This document shows, one piece after another, positions 18,101 through 26,667 of a stretch of DNA of 47,852 nucleotides. The stretch comes from Verrucomicrobiales bacterium (lineage in GTDB: Bacteria; Verrucomicrobiota; Verrucomicrobiia; Limisphaerales; CANJXF01). A model generated the notes under the pieces. It did not search any database. It saw nothing but the letters and a program-made list of their open reading frames with translations, and was not told the origin of the DNA. Position 1 is the first letter of the stretch; every line of letters starts with the position of its first letter. A program made the position numbers and the translations under genes. Where the stretch lies: the NCBI GenBank assembly GCA_947478865.1, contig CANJXF010000031.1, positions 1 to 47,852 on the forward strand, written 5' to 3'.

Positions 18101-18135
18101 ACATGGCCGATTTGCTCCAATACATTTCCAATTAG
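15115..18135 (+). CDS. Secreted PVC-type dehydrogenase with HEAT repeats and cytochrome c domain (copy 1)
   Basis: 1006 residues from the ATG at 15115; the frame is open further upstream, overlapping the previous gene. A signal peptide ends near TFLAQAEPP (about residue 40). Residues 60-470 form a PQQ/sorbosone-dehydrogenase-like beta propeller of the Pirellula/Verrucomicrobium membrane-bound dehydrogenase type, with LLEDTDGDGHFDKS and FKDTNGDNKADVRQVLY. Residues about 500-870 are HEAT-like helical repeats. The C-terminal 120 residues are the heme domain, with CSSCH at 888-892 and the GPDL and SLMPEGLETGLN motifs. It should oxidise a sugar or alcohol in the periplasm and pass electrons through its own heme c. 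Confidence 0.88.
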   Translation: MIMNFPGSSLLQVGKRLVRLCFCLNIPLGVMPLALVTFLAQAEPPELNPEKDLPRLPAVEPARALQTFQVKKGFRIDLAAAEPLVKDPIALSFDENGRMFVVEMGDYSERRDEHLGRISLLEDTDGDGHFDKSSVYAENLSWPTGVICYDGGIFVIATPDIIYFKDTNGDNKADVRQVLYTGYGSGMEKLNVQGLCNGFNWGLDNRIHGATAPDGGVVTNVALASEKPLNLNGRNFSFDPRTLKMRAESGGGQYGMSFDSLGRKFVCSNSDHLMAFIYDGRYARRNPLFAMPDPLASIAVDGGAAEVYRISPEEPWRVIRTKWRVTGVSEGLIEGGGRSAGYFTGASGVTIYRGSAFPEDFRDNAFTGDVGGNLVHRKMIYQDGVALKAQRPADEQKFEFLASKDTWFRPVQFANAPDGTLYVIDMYRETIEHPWSLPEQMKKHLDLNSGNDRGRIYRILPESFSQPKLPRLGKASTQQLVATLENPNGWHRDTAARLLFQRQDKSAIAPLKKLASHSTSPLGRIHALHSLEGLSALSEEDVLAAMKDAEPTVREHAIELSEIFLHESVVSQKLWEKYQELTRDPSIRVRFQLAFTLGEVRQAGKVRALRDIVERDMADSWMQAAVLSSLADGAGEMLGLLAGADNVAPGKSREEFLRKLVVLIGARNDAREVAQVLDLLKSASNPTVSFVLARALGDGLQRAGSSLAKVGDMKMVFAQALQTAANDHLEESSRLQAIPLLGMTSYAESRATLLNLLDQTQSQGIQLAAISTLGRFTEAEVGPALLKYWSTQTPRLRSETLTVLLARPERATALLQAIEQGTVRSSDLATAQITFLKNHRDEAIRNQTARMFATAKPSQRQDAIRLFQPALVLPGNSDHGKKLYLERCSSCHRLDKEGYALGPDLVTVKNSGKEKMLMSILDPNSEVAPAFRAFEIETTSGESYIGLVANETATSVALRQAFGKETVILRPQIRKIQSQGTSLMPEGLETGLNHQDMADLLQYISN

Positions 18136-18245
18136 CGACCACCAGCCGGATTCCCAACCCAAGGCACGCCTGCGATTAGCCTGAACTATTCAGTGCAATG
18201 AAACGCTCTCCCTCACCCAGCCCAGACCCAGAAACTCATTAGAAA

Positions 18246-18420
18246 CACATCCCGCAACATCGAGAGGTGGTGCGAGCTTTGGGAAGCGGCGATCCTAATC
18301 TTGCAGAGCAAACTCTTCGTGACCACATCATGATCGCCAAAGAACAAAGAATCCTCAATCTTTCCGGTCTCAGATTCAAGCCATCCTCGGGATCCAATTC
18401 CGCAGTATCAGTCCGAGTCC
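18246..18420 (+). pseudogene. C-terminal fragment of a GntR/FCD regulator
   Basis: The plus frame reads HIPQHREVVRALGSGDPNLA and then EQTLRDHIMIAKEQRILNLS. This matches residues about 190-235 of the GntR protein at 10750-11508 (HIPQHLEVVRALGSGDPDRA, EKTLRDHILLSKEQ) almost position by position. The similarity starts abruptly at 18246; no DNA-binding domain lies upstream, where the end of the dehydrogenase gene is found. The ligand His residues are kept. The open frame runs on to 18581 but is not similar after about 18420. It is the tail of a deleted paralogue. Confidence 0.78.
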
Positions 18421-18589
18421 GCAGCCGCTCCTCCCAAATCCAAAAAGAAGTAATCGAAGGGGTGGAGACCGAAATTGCTCTCCGTGGGCTCACCGGCTTA
18501 ATCTTTTTGGATTGGTGCCGAGGGCGCGGCAACCCCGGCATCTTTCTCAGTCGGGGCTACTTCTCGCGGTCGAAGGTATAACCGGCCGA

Positions 18590-19302
18590 AACATCAACTG
18601 AAGGCCCTTGGTGAGCAGGATGTGGGTAAACGCCGCAGGCCGTCGGCAAAGGTGATGTTCGCTGATCGATGTATTTCGAGTTGACGGTATTCTTCCAACG
18701 GTGCCGCCGTGCCAGTCCAAGGCGGAAAGAAACAGCCTACTTCACCAATTGTTACCATGCGCGAGGGGTTGCGAAGGCTGAACCTTTGCAGCTTTCCCCG
18801 TTGGCCTGGCCCAAACCCAGCGTCCGGAGCGCGGCATCCGTGTGACAATTATTGGGGAAAGATGAGCCGCGTTCATTGTAGCTGCTTTTCGTCCGGATTT
18901 CGCTCGGACATCGCGCCACCGGCACCTCGCTGGTTGGTCCGTAAGAACCCAGATACGAATTCAGACACCGGCGGGCGGCGTCCAGTGGCGCGTAACGGCT
19001 CAGACTTCCGGCCTTGCCCACCCACGCGAATGCGTCCCCGCCACCAACCCATCGCTGCCAATGATTATCCGTGGCGGAAAGCGGTCGTCCGCATCGTTCC
19101 ATTACGATACCGAGGCGAGACCGATTTGCTTGAGATTGTTGATACGGCCAAGGCCTTTTCCTTTTCCTTCGCCTTGGCCAAGGCGGGCAAGAGCATTCCG
19201 GCCAGGATCGCGATGATGGCGATAACCAAGCAACCCGATCAGCGTAAAGGCCTTTTTGGCCGGATATGACTCTCTCCGAGAAGTCTTGCTCTGATAAATC
19301 AT
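18590..19302 (-). pseudogene. Frameshifted H-X9-DG pseudopilin-like gene
   Basis: From the ATG at 19302 the sequence reads MIYQSKTSRRESYPAKKAFT and LIGLLGY. It then loses two bases so that [20 protein letters not shown] continues in another frame, shifts again to give INNLKQIGLASVS, and again to give DNHWQRWVGGGDAFAWVGKA, YLGSYGPTSEVPVARCPSE and SSFPNNCHTDAALRTLGLGQ. The next pieces are MVTIGEVGCFFPPWTGTAAP and HRSANITFADG (the H-X9-DG region, with DG kept). A last shift leads to AAFTHILLTKGLQ. At least four frameshifts make it nonfunctional. The Glu of FTLIE is Gly (FTLIG). Its promoter still carries the shared inverted repeat. Confidence 0.82.
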
Positions 19303-19808
19303 ACGCTCAGGTGTTGTGATTCTGCAGTGTTTAACGGAGTTGATCCGTCGGCCCGAAAACAGAAAGCACTCACTATTGCGGCCTTGATTTCTTGACACGC
19401 TATCATGGATTGATGCGCGCGATGCTGAATCTAGTAATACTAAGAAGCAACCGGTGTTTTTGATTTTCTCACGCCTGACCGGCGAGCAGCGGGCCGGAGG
19501 ATCGTTGGATCGGACTCTCCCAAGACTGCCTGACCTGACGTGGTATCCCCGTTTGCGGTTGCGCCAGAGATGCAGTTACCAGGCATTCAACCCAAATGCC
19601 TGCCAGAATTGCTCCCGGCCAGATAAAATAAACAAAGCGGGAAATTCGGCACGAAGTGACTGCCTGTCTGCATCACAACCGCCTACGGGTCGTGACCCGA
19701 ATATGCGGGTGCGCCGACTGCAAGGCAGACTCACAACATCTTTTCTACTCATTGACCGATGATTATCGCGGTGCTGGGAAAGCGATCTTGAGCAGAAAAA
19801 CTTTACAG
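19303..19808. other. Non-coding stretch between a pseudogene and the pseudopilin cluster
   Basis: Apart from the upstream region of the minus-strand pseudogene (inverted repeat at 19431-19443) I see no recognisable gene, RNA or repeat here. Short open frames exist but show no family features. The sequence may be further decayed coding DNA. Confidence 0.4.
19431..19450 (-). promoter_or_regulatory. Inverted repeat (site c) and -35-like element before the pseudopilin pseudogene
   Basis: CTAGTAATACTAA (plus strand, 19431-19443) has arms TAGT and ACTA with a three-base spacer. On the minus strand it follows TTGCTT (19450-19445) by one base, the same layout as at 46233 and 19809. The -10 position (about 19427-19421) is no longer TATAAT-like, consistent with a decaying promoter. 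Confidence 0.45.
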
Positions 19809-19836
19809 TTGACTCCTAGTCTACTACACTTAAACT
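19809..19836 (+). promoter_or_regulatory. Promoter of the pseudopilin cluster with inverted repeat (site d) in its spacer
   Basis: The -35 TTGACT (19809-19814) and -10-like TAAACT (19831-19836) are 16 bases apart. The spacer holds CTAGTCTACTAC (19816-19827), arms TAGT and ACTA with two bases between. A protein bound there would block RNA polymerase. The first gene of the six-gene cluster starts about 160 bases downstream. Confidence 0.5.
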
Positions 19837-19996
19837 TTGTTGAATAAGCCGATGAATACGCGATTGGGATCAAAGCCGTGTTCTTGAGTGTTTCAGCTTT
19901 ACGGGAGTAACGACTCGCGGCAGCAATCTGGCTTGCCTGGTTCAAGTGTCGATGGCAACATTTTGTCACCCACCAGAAGTTCGGACTGAAAGTCAT

Positions 19997-20812
19997 ATGT
20001 TTATGCCGCGAAATCAAAAACCTGAAGGAAGGATCCGAAAGTCTTGCCGAGCGTTCACTCTGATCGAATTGCTAGTGGTCATTGCCATCATCGCAATCCT
20101 CGCCGGGCTCCTTTTGCCGGCGTTGAGCAAAGCCAAAGCCAAAGCCCTGGCGATCAAATGTGCTTCAAATATGAAAAACTGGGGCTTCGCCACGGTCATG
20201 TATCTGGGCGACTATGCCGATCGATTGCCGCCCTTCGGAGATTTGTCCTCAGATTATACGGCGGACTTTTGGCACGCAAAGCTGGCGCCCTATGTGGCTT
20301 TGCGGACGCAACCGGGGACCAATTTCGGCAGCACCGTGGCTTTCACAAGCCAACTGCGGATGTGCCCGGGAGGGAGTTACGCAGCGCCGCCGTTCTGGAA
20401 GGCTTCATGGCCTACAACCGACTGGAACTGCTGGATTGGCGCGAACTTCGGCGCTTATGGCAAACCGTTAAGCGCCCCCTTTTATTACACCGATAGCACG
20501 CCGACTTTAAAAGCTTCCCGCATCAAGAAACCCTCCGACGCGATGCTGTTCATGGACACGATTACGCATTACGTTTACTCGCCGGCGGACGTGAATTACC
20601 AGTTCACGCTCGATCTGGACAAAAACGGCGTAAAGGACACCATGCCCCAATACGACTATGCCCCCTACAACTGGGGCCGCCCAACCGCTCACGGCAGCGG
20701 TGCTAATGTCACACTTTTGGACGGGCATGTGGAGCGGGTTGCGTTCAAGAAACTTTGGCAAATCAACGCTTCCGGGAAGGTTACGCATTCTTTTTGGTAT
20801 ATGGATGATTGA
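19997..20812 (+). CDS. Pseudopilin-like protein with H-X9-DG motif (cluster gene 1)
   Basis: ATG 19997 or 20003 gives a short basic leader ([16 protein letters not shown]) before [19 protein letters not shown]; a GTG at 19946 would make the leader unusually long. About 271 residues. The body has [20 protein letters not shown] and [14 protein letters not shown], a DLDKNGVKD stretch that may bind calcium, and the C-terminal [20 protein letters not shown] (H-X9-DG). It ends in HSFWYMDD. It is the closest relative of the next gene, so the pair arose by recent tandem duplication. The TGA overlaps the next ATG by one base. Confidence 0.9.
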   Translation: MFMPRNQKPEGRIRKSCRAFTLIELLVVIAIIAILAGLLLPALSKAKAKALAIKCASNMKNWGFATVMYLGDYADRLPPFGDLSSDYTADFWHAKLAPYVALRTQPGTNFGSTVAFTSQLRMCPGGSYAAPPFWKASWPTTDWNCWIGANFGAYGKPLSAPFYYTDSTPTLKASRIKKPSDAMLFMDTITHYVYSPADVNYQFTLDLDKNGVKDTMPQYDYAPYNWGRPTAHGSGANVTLLDGHVERVAFKKLWQINASGKVTHSFWYMDD

Positions 20813-21636
20813 TGTTCCCGGAAACCTGTCAAACGCCAATGCAACAAAGCGCCAGTCCTGTCGCCGGCAGGACCCGACTGGCCTTCACTTTGATCGAATT
20901 GCTGGTGGTGATCGCCATCATCGCGATCCTCGCCGGCCTGCTGTTACCGGCCTTGAGCAAAGCCAAATCGAAAGCGCAACAGGTCAAATGCGCCTCGAAC
21001 ATGAGAAACTGGGCGTTCGCCATGAGGATGTACCTGGATGATAACAAGGATAATCTTCCATATTTTGGTCCCGGATTTGCCAGTCAGGCCACAGAGCCAT
21101 ACGTGTTTGAGACCCTCGCACCTTATGTGGCAAAGAAAACCACCGCAGTTAATGATTCCACCGTTCAGACTGCTGAGATCCGCAAGTGCGCGGGCGGCGG
21201 CTACAACGCGCCTCCTTTTAAAAAAGGGAGTTGGAATCCGGCCGATTGGAATTGCTGGATCGGTGTCCCCTTCGGCACGCCCGGCAATCCCCTCAACGGC
21301 GCTTTCTACTATGCGAACAATGGAAATGCCGTCAGCCCGCCCTTGAAAGCCACGCGGATCAAGAAACCGAATGACGCGATGATGTTCATCGATGTCGACA
21401 CTTACTATGTTTACTCGCCGTTGCTAAGACCGTTCACGTTCGATTCAGATGGCGACAGAATAGGCGACTCCGATCCCGACTACGCGCCCTATAGTCATGC
21501 GCGGCCCACGGTTCACAACAATGGCGCGAACGTCACCTTGCTGGATGGCCACGTCGAGCGGGTGACTTTCAAAAAACTTTGGCAGATCAAGACCGGTGGC
21601 CTGCCGGTGCATTCGTTCTGGTACTTGGACGATTGA
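20812..21636 (+). CDS. Pseudopilin-like protein with H-X9-DG motif (cluster gene 2)
   Basis: 274 residues from the ATG at 20812, whose A is the last base of the previous stop codon (TGATG), so translation is coupled. The leader ends [21 protein letters not shown]. It shares with gene 1 the blocks [54 protein letters not shown] and HSFWYLDD. Between them lies [14 protein letters not shown], an acidic repeat of the calcium-binding thrombospondin-3/EF-hand kind, clearer here than in gene 1. Calcium-dependent folding is known for some pseudopilins; applying it here is an inference. Confidence 0.9.
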   Translation: MFPETCQTPMQQSASPVAGRTRLAFTLIELLVVIAIIAILAGLLLPALSKAKSKAQQVKCASNMRNWAFAMRMYLDDNKDNLPYFGPGFASQATEPYVFETLAPYVAKKTTAVNDSTVQTAEIRKCAGGGYNAPPFKKGSWNPADWNCWIGVPFGTPGNPLNGAFYYANNGNAVSPPLKATRIKKPNDAMMFIDVDTYYVYSPLLRPFTFDSDGDRIGDSDPDYAPYSHARPTVHNNGANVTLLDGHVERVTFKKLWQIKTGGLPVHSFWYLDD

Positions 21637-21678
21637 GTTTTTATAAACATTGATTGCTGGCAATCCATAAGAAAAATC

Positions 21679-22440
21679 ATGAAAAAAACCGATGAGCCGT
21701 TGGCCGGAAGCACCCGTCGAGCCTTTACCCTGATCGAGTTGCTGGTGGTCATTGCCATCATTGCGATTCTGGCCGGCTTGCTTTTGCCAGCCCTGTCGAA
21801 AGCGAAGGAGAGAGCCCGGCGAACCCAGTGCGCCAGCAACCAGCATCAGATCGGACTTGGTTGGATCATGTATGTGGGAGACAACAACGACTGGTATCCC
21901 ATCATCCGGGGTTGGGGCGCGACTGGCGGCCAAAAAGGGAACTATTCACTCGATGGCGGGGTCGCTGCGAGCTTTGGTGTCGCGACAGATCGGACCAACC
22001 GGCCGCTGAACCAATACGTGAGCGCGGTTCAAGCCTGGCATTGTCCCTCAGACAAGGGCGATGCCAACTATGGCGCCAAGAACTGCTTCCTCGAATATGG
22101 TAATAGTTACGCCACGCAGCATCATTATGACTCCTGGCGCACGGCTCACATCACGGCTGACTCCTTGCCGGGATATGCGGGAGTGGCTGGTGTTCCAATC
22201 AAAGGCAGCCAGGTGGCCCGCAGCCCGGTCAATAAGATCATCCAGGGGGATTGGGAATGGGAGAACAACAATTACAACGTCAATGACCCGAAATCCTGGT
22301 GGCACAACTACAAGGGGGAACGACGGCAGAATATGCTTTTCGGCGATGGCCACGTTGTCTTTTACCGGTTGCCGAACGAAATTGTTGGTTGGGGCGGCGG
22401 GAACGGGCCTCCTCCAGACCCCAATTATCTGTGGTGGTGA
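21679..22440 (+). CDS. Pseudopilin-like protein with H-X9-DG-type C-terminus (cluster gene 3)
   Basis: 253 residues. The leader [20 protein letters not shown] is followed by the hydrophobic helix and [20 protein letters not shown]. The C-terminal block is [20 protein letters not shown], in which the first His of H-X9-DG is not clearly in place although DGHV is. It is rich in Trp, Tyr and Asn and ends in a Gly/Pro tail ([15 protein letters not shown]). The body is not closely related to genes 1 and 2, which argues for different partners or cargo. Confidence 0.88.
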   Translation: MKKTDEPLAGSTRRAFTLIELLVVIAIIAILAGLLLPALSKAKERARRTQCASNQHQIGLGWIMYVGDNNDWYPIIRGWGATGGQKGNYSLDGGVAASFGVATDRTNRPLNQYVSAVQAWHCPSDKGDANYGAKNCFLEYGNSYATQHHYDSWRTAHITADSLPGYAGVAGVPIKGSQVARSPVNKIIQGDWEWENNNYNVNDPKSWWHNYKGERRQNMLFGDGHVVFYRLPNEIVGWGGGNGPPPDPNYLWW

Positions 22441-22446
22441 ACCTAT

Positions 22447-23229
22447 ATGAAATCCTCCGCAGCCAAGGTCTTCGTCCATCGGATGGCTTTCAACGAATGC
22501 TCCACATTCAGTCACTGTCCGCGAGTCATCTCAACCCGCGTGCGGGCCTTTACCTTGATTGAATTACTGGTGGTGATCGCCATCATCGCGATCCTTGCAG
22601 CGATGCTCTTGCCCGCGCTGAGCCGGGCGAAGGAGAAAGGCAAAGCCATCAACTGCCTGAGCAACATGCGCCAGATCGGCCTCGCGTTCAAATTTTATAC
22701 CGACGATCACGAGGGCGTTTTTGTACAACTGGCGCGAGATGGAGCCGCACCGACGAACGCCCTTTTGCCCAGCAGCGTGACCTGGTGGCCGGACTTGCTG
22801 GCGGCCTCGTTGGGAAGCCGGAACCTCCAGATTTTCACCTGTCCCAGCGTGACCGCCACCAACGGATTTGGCATCGCGATGAATCATCCTGAACTGGGCC
22901 AATTCCTCACCTACGGCACCAGCATCAAGGAGAGTCAGGTCAAGAACCCCGCGGCGACCGTGGTGTTTGGTGATGCCCAGATCATTCGCAATCCGACTGA
23001 ACGCGACCCAGACAAATGGGTTCCGAAGGGCATCGTGGGAGAATTTGTCTTTCGGACCCCCAATAACGAGCCGTGGTATTCCACCCAGGATCCCGTCCGT
23101 GTCTACAACCGCCACAAAGGCCGGGCTAACGTGGCCCATATTGATGGCCACGCCGAAGCGGTCCGAACCAGCGCCATTGGCTTTCAATACCCGGAAGGCC
23201 ACGTCTTGGCGTTGTGGGACAAGAAGTGA
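22447..23229 (+). CDS. Pseudopilin-like protein with H-X9-DG motif (cluster gene 4)
   Basis: 260 residues, ATG six bases after the previous stop. The N-terminal extension before [20 protein letters not shown] is about 35 residues, longer than usual; an internal start (ATG 22480) may be used. The body has [20 protein letters not shown] and [12 protein letters not shown], and the C-terminal [20 protein letters not shown] is a full H-X9-DG. Its TGA overlaps the next ATG by one base. Confidence 0.88.
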   Translation: MKSSAAKVFVHRMAFNECSTFSHCPRVISTRVRAFTLIELLVVIAIIAILAAMLLPALSRAKEKGKAINCLSNMRQIGLAFKFYTDDHEGVFVQLARDGAAPTNALLPSSVTWWPDLLAASLGSRNLQIFTCPSVTATNGFGIAMNHPELGQFLTYGTSIKESQVKNPAATVVFGDAQIIRNPTERDPDKWVPKGIVGEFVFRTPNNEPWYSTQDPVRVYNRHKGRANVAHIDGHAEAVRTSAIGFQYPEGHVLALWDKK

Positions 23230-24125
23230 TGAGTTCAATTTCTCACAACTTTGACTCGCCTTTGGAGGCGAACAAAACATTTACGCGTGTGCTCGCTCAG
23301 GACGGACAATTCGACGCAAATGACGACGATCGAGGGATCTTCAGGTGGGTATGGCCCATGCGAAGTCTCAGCAAGAATCCCGATCCACCATTGGCTCAAA
23401 CCCACGGCCGGGCATTTACTTTGATTGAATTGCTGGTGGTGATTGCCATCATCGCAATCTTGGCCGCCCTGCTTTTGCCCGCGCTTGCTGGAGCCAAAGA
23501 GAAGTCCCTCCGAATTCAATGTGTCAACAACAACAAGCAACTCGGCCTAGCCATGCAGATGTATGCCCTCGACAATGATGATTGGATGCCCTGGCCTAAC
23601 TGGGACCATTACTACGGGCCAGGCTGGCTTTACCTGCCCACGGAAAACCGTGCCCCCGATCCGCTCAAGACTAATGAATTCAAATTTATCGAGGCCGGTT
23701 TGTTCTGGCAATATGTCAGGACGCCCAAGGTTTACAACTGTCCGCTCGACAACCCCAGCCACGTCTCTTGGCAAAACCGCCGACAGCGCATCTCCAGCTA
23801 TGTCATGAATGGTGCCGTGTGCGCCTATGGTCGCAAGACCAAATCTCCCACTTACAAGCTCTCGGCCTTCAATCCCGCTGCGTACGTCATGTGGGAGCCG
23901 GAAATGCACAACTACGGAGGCGTCTGGGGATCCAATGCGGCGTTCGATGCCAGTCAAGAGCCGTTCTATCCCCTTGGCATTGGTCGTCGCCACAAAAAGG
24001 GTGCGGTGATCGCTGGCTTCAGCGGTCAGGTGCATTTCATCAAGCACGAGGTTTTCGACCATGAGCAACAATACACCCAACCGGGGCTGCTCTGGTGTGT
24101 GCCAGACAGCAGAAACGGCCAATAG
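23229..24125 (+). CDS. Pseudopilin-like protein with degenerate H-X9-DG motif (cluster gene 5)
   Basis: ATG 23229 overlaps the previous stop (TGATG). It gives 298 residues with a leader of about 60 residues before [23 protein letters not shown] 23358 (MRSLSKNPD) would give a normal short leader and is a real alternative. The body has [20 protein letters not shown] and a Trp/Tyr-rich segment ([15 protein letters not shown]). At the C-terminus [20 protein letters not shown] shows Ser-Gly where DG is expected, so the motif is degenerate. Confidence 0.85.
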   Translation: MSSISHNFDSPLEANKTFTRVLAQDGQFDANDDDRGIFRWVWPMRSLSKNPDPPLAQTHGRAFTLIELLVVIAIIAILAALLLPALAGAKEKSLRIQCVNNNKQLGLAMQMYALDNDDWMPWPNWDHYYGPGWLYLPTENRAPDPLKTNEFKFIEAGLFWQYVRTPKVYNCPLDNPSHVSWQNRRQRISSYVMNGAVCAYGRKTKSPTYKLSAFNPAAYVMWEPEMHNYGGVWGSNAAFDASQEPFYPLGIGRRHKKGAVIAGFSGQVHFIKHEVFDHEQQYTQPGLLWCVPDSRNGQ

Positions 24126-24131
24126 GAAGTA

Positions 24132-24974
24132 ATGGCAATGCGAGATTACGATTCAAAAGTTGTTTATCGAACGGCCTTGGCCGCTGGTTCAGGTGAAGCC
24201 GCGGTTCGTTCTCTGAAATGTCCACTGGTCCGGCCGCAAACCCTGATATTCAGTCGAAGTGAAAATAAGGCAGCCAGTGCCTTCACTCTGATTGAACTTC
24301 TTGTGGTCATTGCCATCATTGCGATCCTCGCAGCGATGCTCTTGCCCGCGCTGAGCAAAGCCAAAAAGCGAGCGCTCCGGATCCAGTGCGTTTCCAACCT
24401 CAAGCAGCAGGGAATCGCCTTTGCGCTTTACATCGACGACCATCAGCAAAAGTTCCCTTCGGCAAGCGATGTGGTCGCCACCTATGATGTTTGGGGTGGC
24501 AAGCAAGGCGTTGAATACCAGGGTCAAAGTCGTTTGCTTAACCCTTATGTCGGCAAATCGGGTTTGGTAAACACCAACGGAAATGGCGTCGAGCGTGTAT
24601 TCCTGTGTCCGGCGGACAACGGCACCAGTGGCGGAGTGCGGAACTACATCCGCAAGCCGAGAGCCTTCGACAGTCTGGGTTGGAGCTATCTTTATAACTG
24701 CAGTGCCAACAACAACGATCCCGTCAAAGGGCTGTTCGGCAAAAAGACCAGCCAGATCAAGAACCCTTCCAAGGTCATTTTAGTGAACGATCTTTCCTTC
24801 AACCTTTATTTCGTCAATGAAAATGTTTTTCATGAGGCTTATTGGCATGATCAGAAACGACTCGGATACGGCAACGTGGAATTCGTGGACACCCACGTCG
24901 AGTATTTGCAGTCCACCTACAACAAGCCGGATTTTCAGCGCGGCGCGACCTGGTCCTTTATTTATGATAATTGA
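24132..24974 (+). CDS. Pseudopilin-like protein with degenerate DG motif (cluster gene 6)
   Basis: 280 residues, starting six bases after gene 5. The stretch before [20 protein letters not shown] is about 50 residues, so an internal start is possible. The body has [40 protein letters not shown] and [17 protein letters not shown]. The C-terminal [16 protein letters not shown] has DT instead of DG. It is followed after 59 bases by the second dimethylformamidase-like gene, as the pseudopilin gene at 12541 is followed by copy 1. Confidence 0.87.
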   Translation: MAMRDYDSKVVYRTALAAGSGEAAVRSLKCPLVRPQTLIFSRSENKAASAFTLIELLVVIAIIAILAAMLLPALSKAKKRALRIQCVSNLKQQGIAFALYIDDHQQKFPSASDVVATYDVWGGKQGVEYQGQSRLLNPYVGKSGLVNTNGNGVERVFLCPADNGTSGGVRNYIRKPRAFDSLGWSYLYNCSANNNDPVKGLFGKKTSQIKNPSKVILVNDLSFNLYFVNENVFHEAYWHDQKRLGYGNVEFVDTHVEYLQSTYNKPDFQRGATWSFIYDN

Positions 24975-25033
24975 CTCTCGTTCTGCGGGTGCTCGGAGGC
25001 TTGAGAAATCAAGACGAATAGTAACAACATTTT

Positions 25034-26614
25034 ATGAGTATTGAAAAATCAACCGGAAGCGCAAAAACTAGCCGGCAGGGAAACGAAGCCTTTAACAACA
25101 CCCGCCGCCAGTTCTTGAAGGGTGGTGCTGCACTGCTCGCTGGCGCGGCGGTCCAACCCGCCACCCTCGTCGAGGCTGCGGCTGCCCGGTCCCGTTCCTT
25201 GATCAAACATGAAAATGAGAAACCCGGCGCGCGCGACTGGCAATTGACTCGCATACGCTTGGACAAAGACGGTTTCCGCTCCCCTTGGATCGAAGGCTAC
25301 TGCTCCCGCCAAAGTTTGCTGGCCGGCGAAACGGTGGACATCATGGTTTCCGCGGCTCCCGCCCGGAAATTTCATCTGGAGATATTCCGCCTCGGCTACT
25401 ACGACGGACGCGGGGCCCGCTTGATGGCCGACCTGGGTATCCTTTCCGCCAAGACCCAGCCAACGCCAGCGCCCGGTGACAAGAACATTCACGAATGCCG
25501 CTGGGAGACGACGACGCAACTAAAGATTCCGACCGATTGGCCAAGCGGGGTTTATCTCGGCCGCATGACAACGATTCCTGAAACGGCAAAGGAAGCTTAT
25601 TGGCAGAGTTACGTCATTTTCATTGTCCGGGATGAGCGTCCGGCGGACATCTTGTTCCAGTGCTCGGACAACACGTGGCAGGCTTACAACCGTTGGCCAA
25701 ACAAATACTCGATCTACACGCACCCGAAAGGGGGACAGGGTCCGTGGGCTGATGTGAGCTTCGACCGCCCTTATGGCCGCGAGGCGCAGTACGAAGCCAT
25801 CGTGAACGACCCGCTCACCGTCGGCGCGGGCGAGTTTCTGCCGTTTGAATTTCCACTCGCCTACTGGCTGGAACAGCACGGGTATGACGTAAGCTATTGT
25901 GCGAACAGCGACATGCTCACGCCCGATCGCGGCCTGAAGTGCAAGGCGTTCCTCAGCGTTGGCCACGACGAATACTGGGACATCCGTCAGTTCCGCAGCG
26001 TGGAAAAAATGCGCGATGCCGGCGTGAACCTGCTTTTTCTCTCCGGCAACGCCGTTTGCTGGGTCACACCTTTTCGTTCCAGTTGGGACGGTCGGCCCAA
26101 CCGCATCATATTTCGCGGCGGCCCCTATGGCGCGGATAATGATTACGCCAAGGGTCGCCAGAAGGATAACGGGCCGTTTCCAGAGCACGGGCCCGACGAA
26201 GGACTGCTCATGGGCGCACGCAACGTCGATCCCGTCAACGGTGGCGGCGATTGGATTTGCACCAAACCGGACCACTGGATTTTTGCCGGCACCGGCATGA
26301 AGAAAGGTGATTGCATTCCCGGCCTCATTGGCTGGGAGTATCACGGGCAGCCCGCCAACATTCCCGGTTTGGAAGTGGTCGGCGCCGGCACCGCCTGGGT
26401 GGTCGGCGATCAGCCGCAACAATGGGCGTCCACAATTTATCCTGGGCCGAAGGGCAATTTCATCTTCAACGCCGCAACCATTTTCTGGGCCCAAGGCTTG
26501 TCTCATCCTCCGGGACACATGTTGCCTTGGTCGCACTGGTCCCGACCGCACGGCCCCGATGAACGAGTCCAACGAATCACTCACAATCTGATCCGGCGTG
26601 CGCTTCGGAAATGA
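25034..26614 (+). CDS. Tat-exported N,N-dimethylformamidase large-subunit-like protein (copy 2)
   Basis: 526 residues with a Tat signal at about 20-55 (NTRRQFLKGGAALLAGAAVQ). It is collinear with the protein at 13482-15080: SPWIEGYCSRQS, FHLEIFRLGYYDGRGAR, PSGVYLGRMT, QSYVIFIVRDERPADILFQC, TWQAYNRWP and LSVGHDEYWD (about residue 310), and further PDHWIFAGTGMKKGD, IPGLIGWEYHG and YPGPKGNFIFNAAT. Both copies keep the GHDEY block that may carry the metal ligands. It ends in THNLIRRALRK; the same 3' end is repeated as a fragment at 33120. It closes the pseudopilin cluster on the plus strand. The substrate is unknown. Confidence 0.78.
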   Translation: MSIEKSTGSAKTSRQGNEAFNNTRRQFLKGGAALLAGAAVQPATLVEAAAARSRSLIKHENEKPGARDWQLTRIRLDKDGFRSPWIEGYCSRQSLLAGETVDIMVSAAPARKFHLEIFRLGYYDGRGARLMADLGILSAKTQPTPAPGDKNIHECRWETTTQLKIPTDWPSGVYLGRMTTIPETAKEAYWQSYVIFIVRDERPADILFQCSDNTWQAYNRWPNKYSIYTHPKGGQGPWADVSFDRPYGREAQYEAIVNDPLTVGAGEFLPFEFPLAYWLEQHGYDVSYCANSDMLTPDRGLKCKAFLSVGHDEYWDIRQFRSVEKMRDAGVNLLFLSGNAVCWVTPFRSSWDGRPNRIIFRGGPYGADNDYAKGRQKDNGPFPEHGPDEGLLMGARNVDPVNGGGDWICTKPDHWIFAGTGMKKGDCIPGLIGWEYHGQPANIPGLEVVGAGTAWVVGDQPQQWASTIYPGPKGNFIFNAATIFWAQGLSHPPGHMLPWSHWSRPHGPDERVQRITHNLIRRALRK

Positions 26615-26667
26615 CGATGCCGAACGACAGGCACGGATGTTCAGCGGGAAGTCGCCACCATCGAACA
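26551..26667. repeat. Duplicated sequence, copy A (3' end of dimethylformamidase-like gene plus flank)
   Basis: The last 64 bases of the gene and about 50 bases of flank are repeated at 33120-33234 with scattered differences. The best-kept part is GGCACGGATGTTCAGCGGGA. In both places a ceramidase-like gene on the opposite strand follows. Confidence 0.75.

Noticed and set aside
12590-24350. Regularly repeated near-identical DNA of about 50 bases, considered as a repeat array or CRISPR
   Set aside because: Each copy encodes the conserved prepilin-type N-terminal helix in frame; spacing of 750-900 bases equals gene length.
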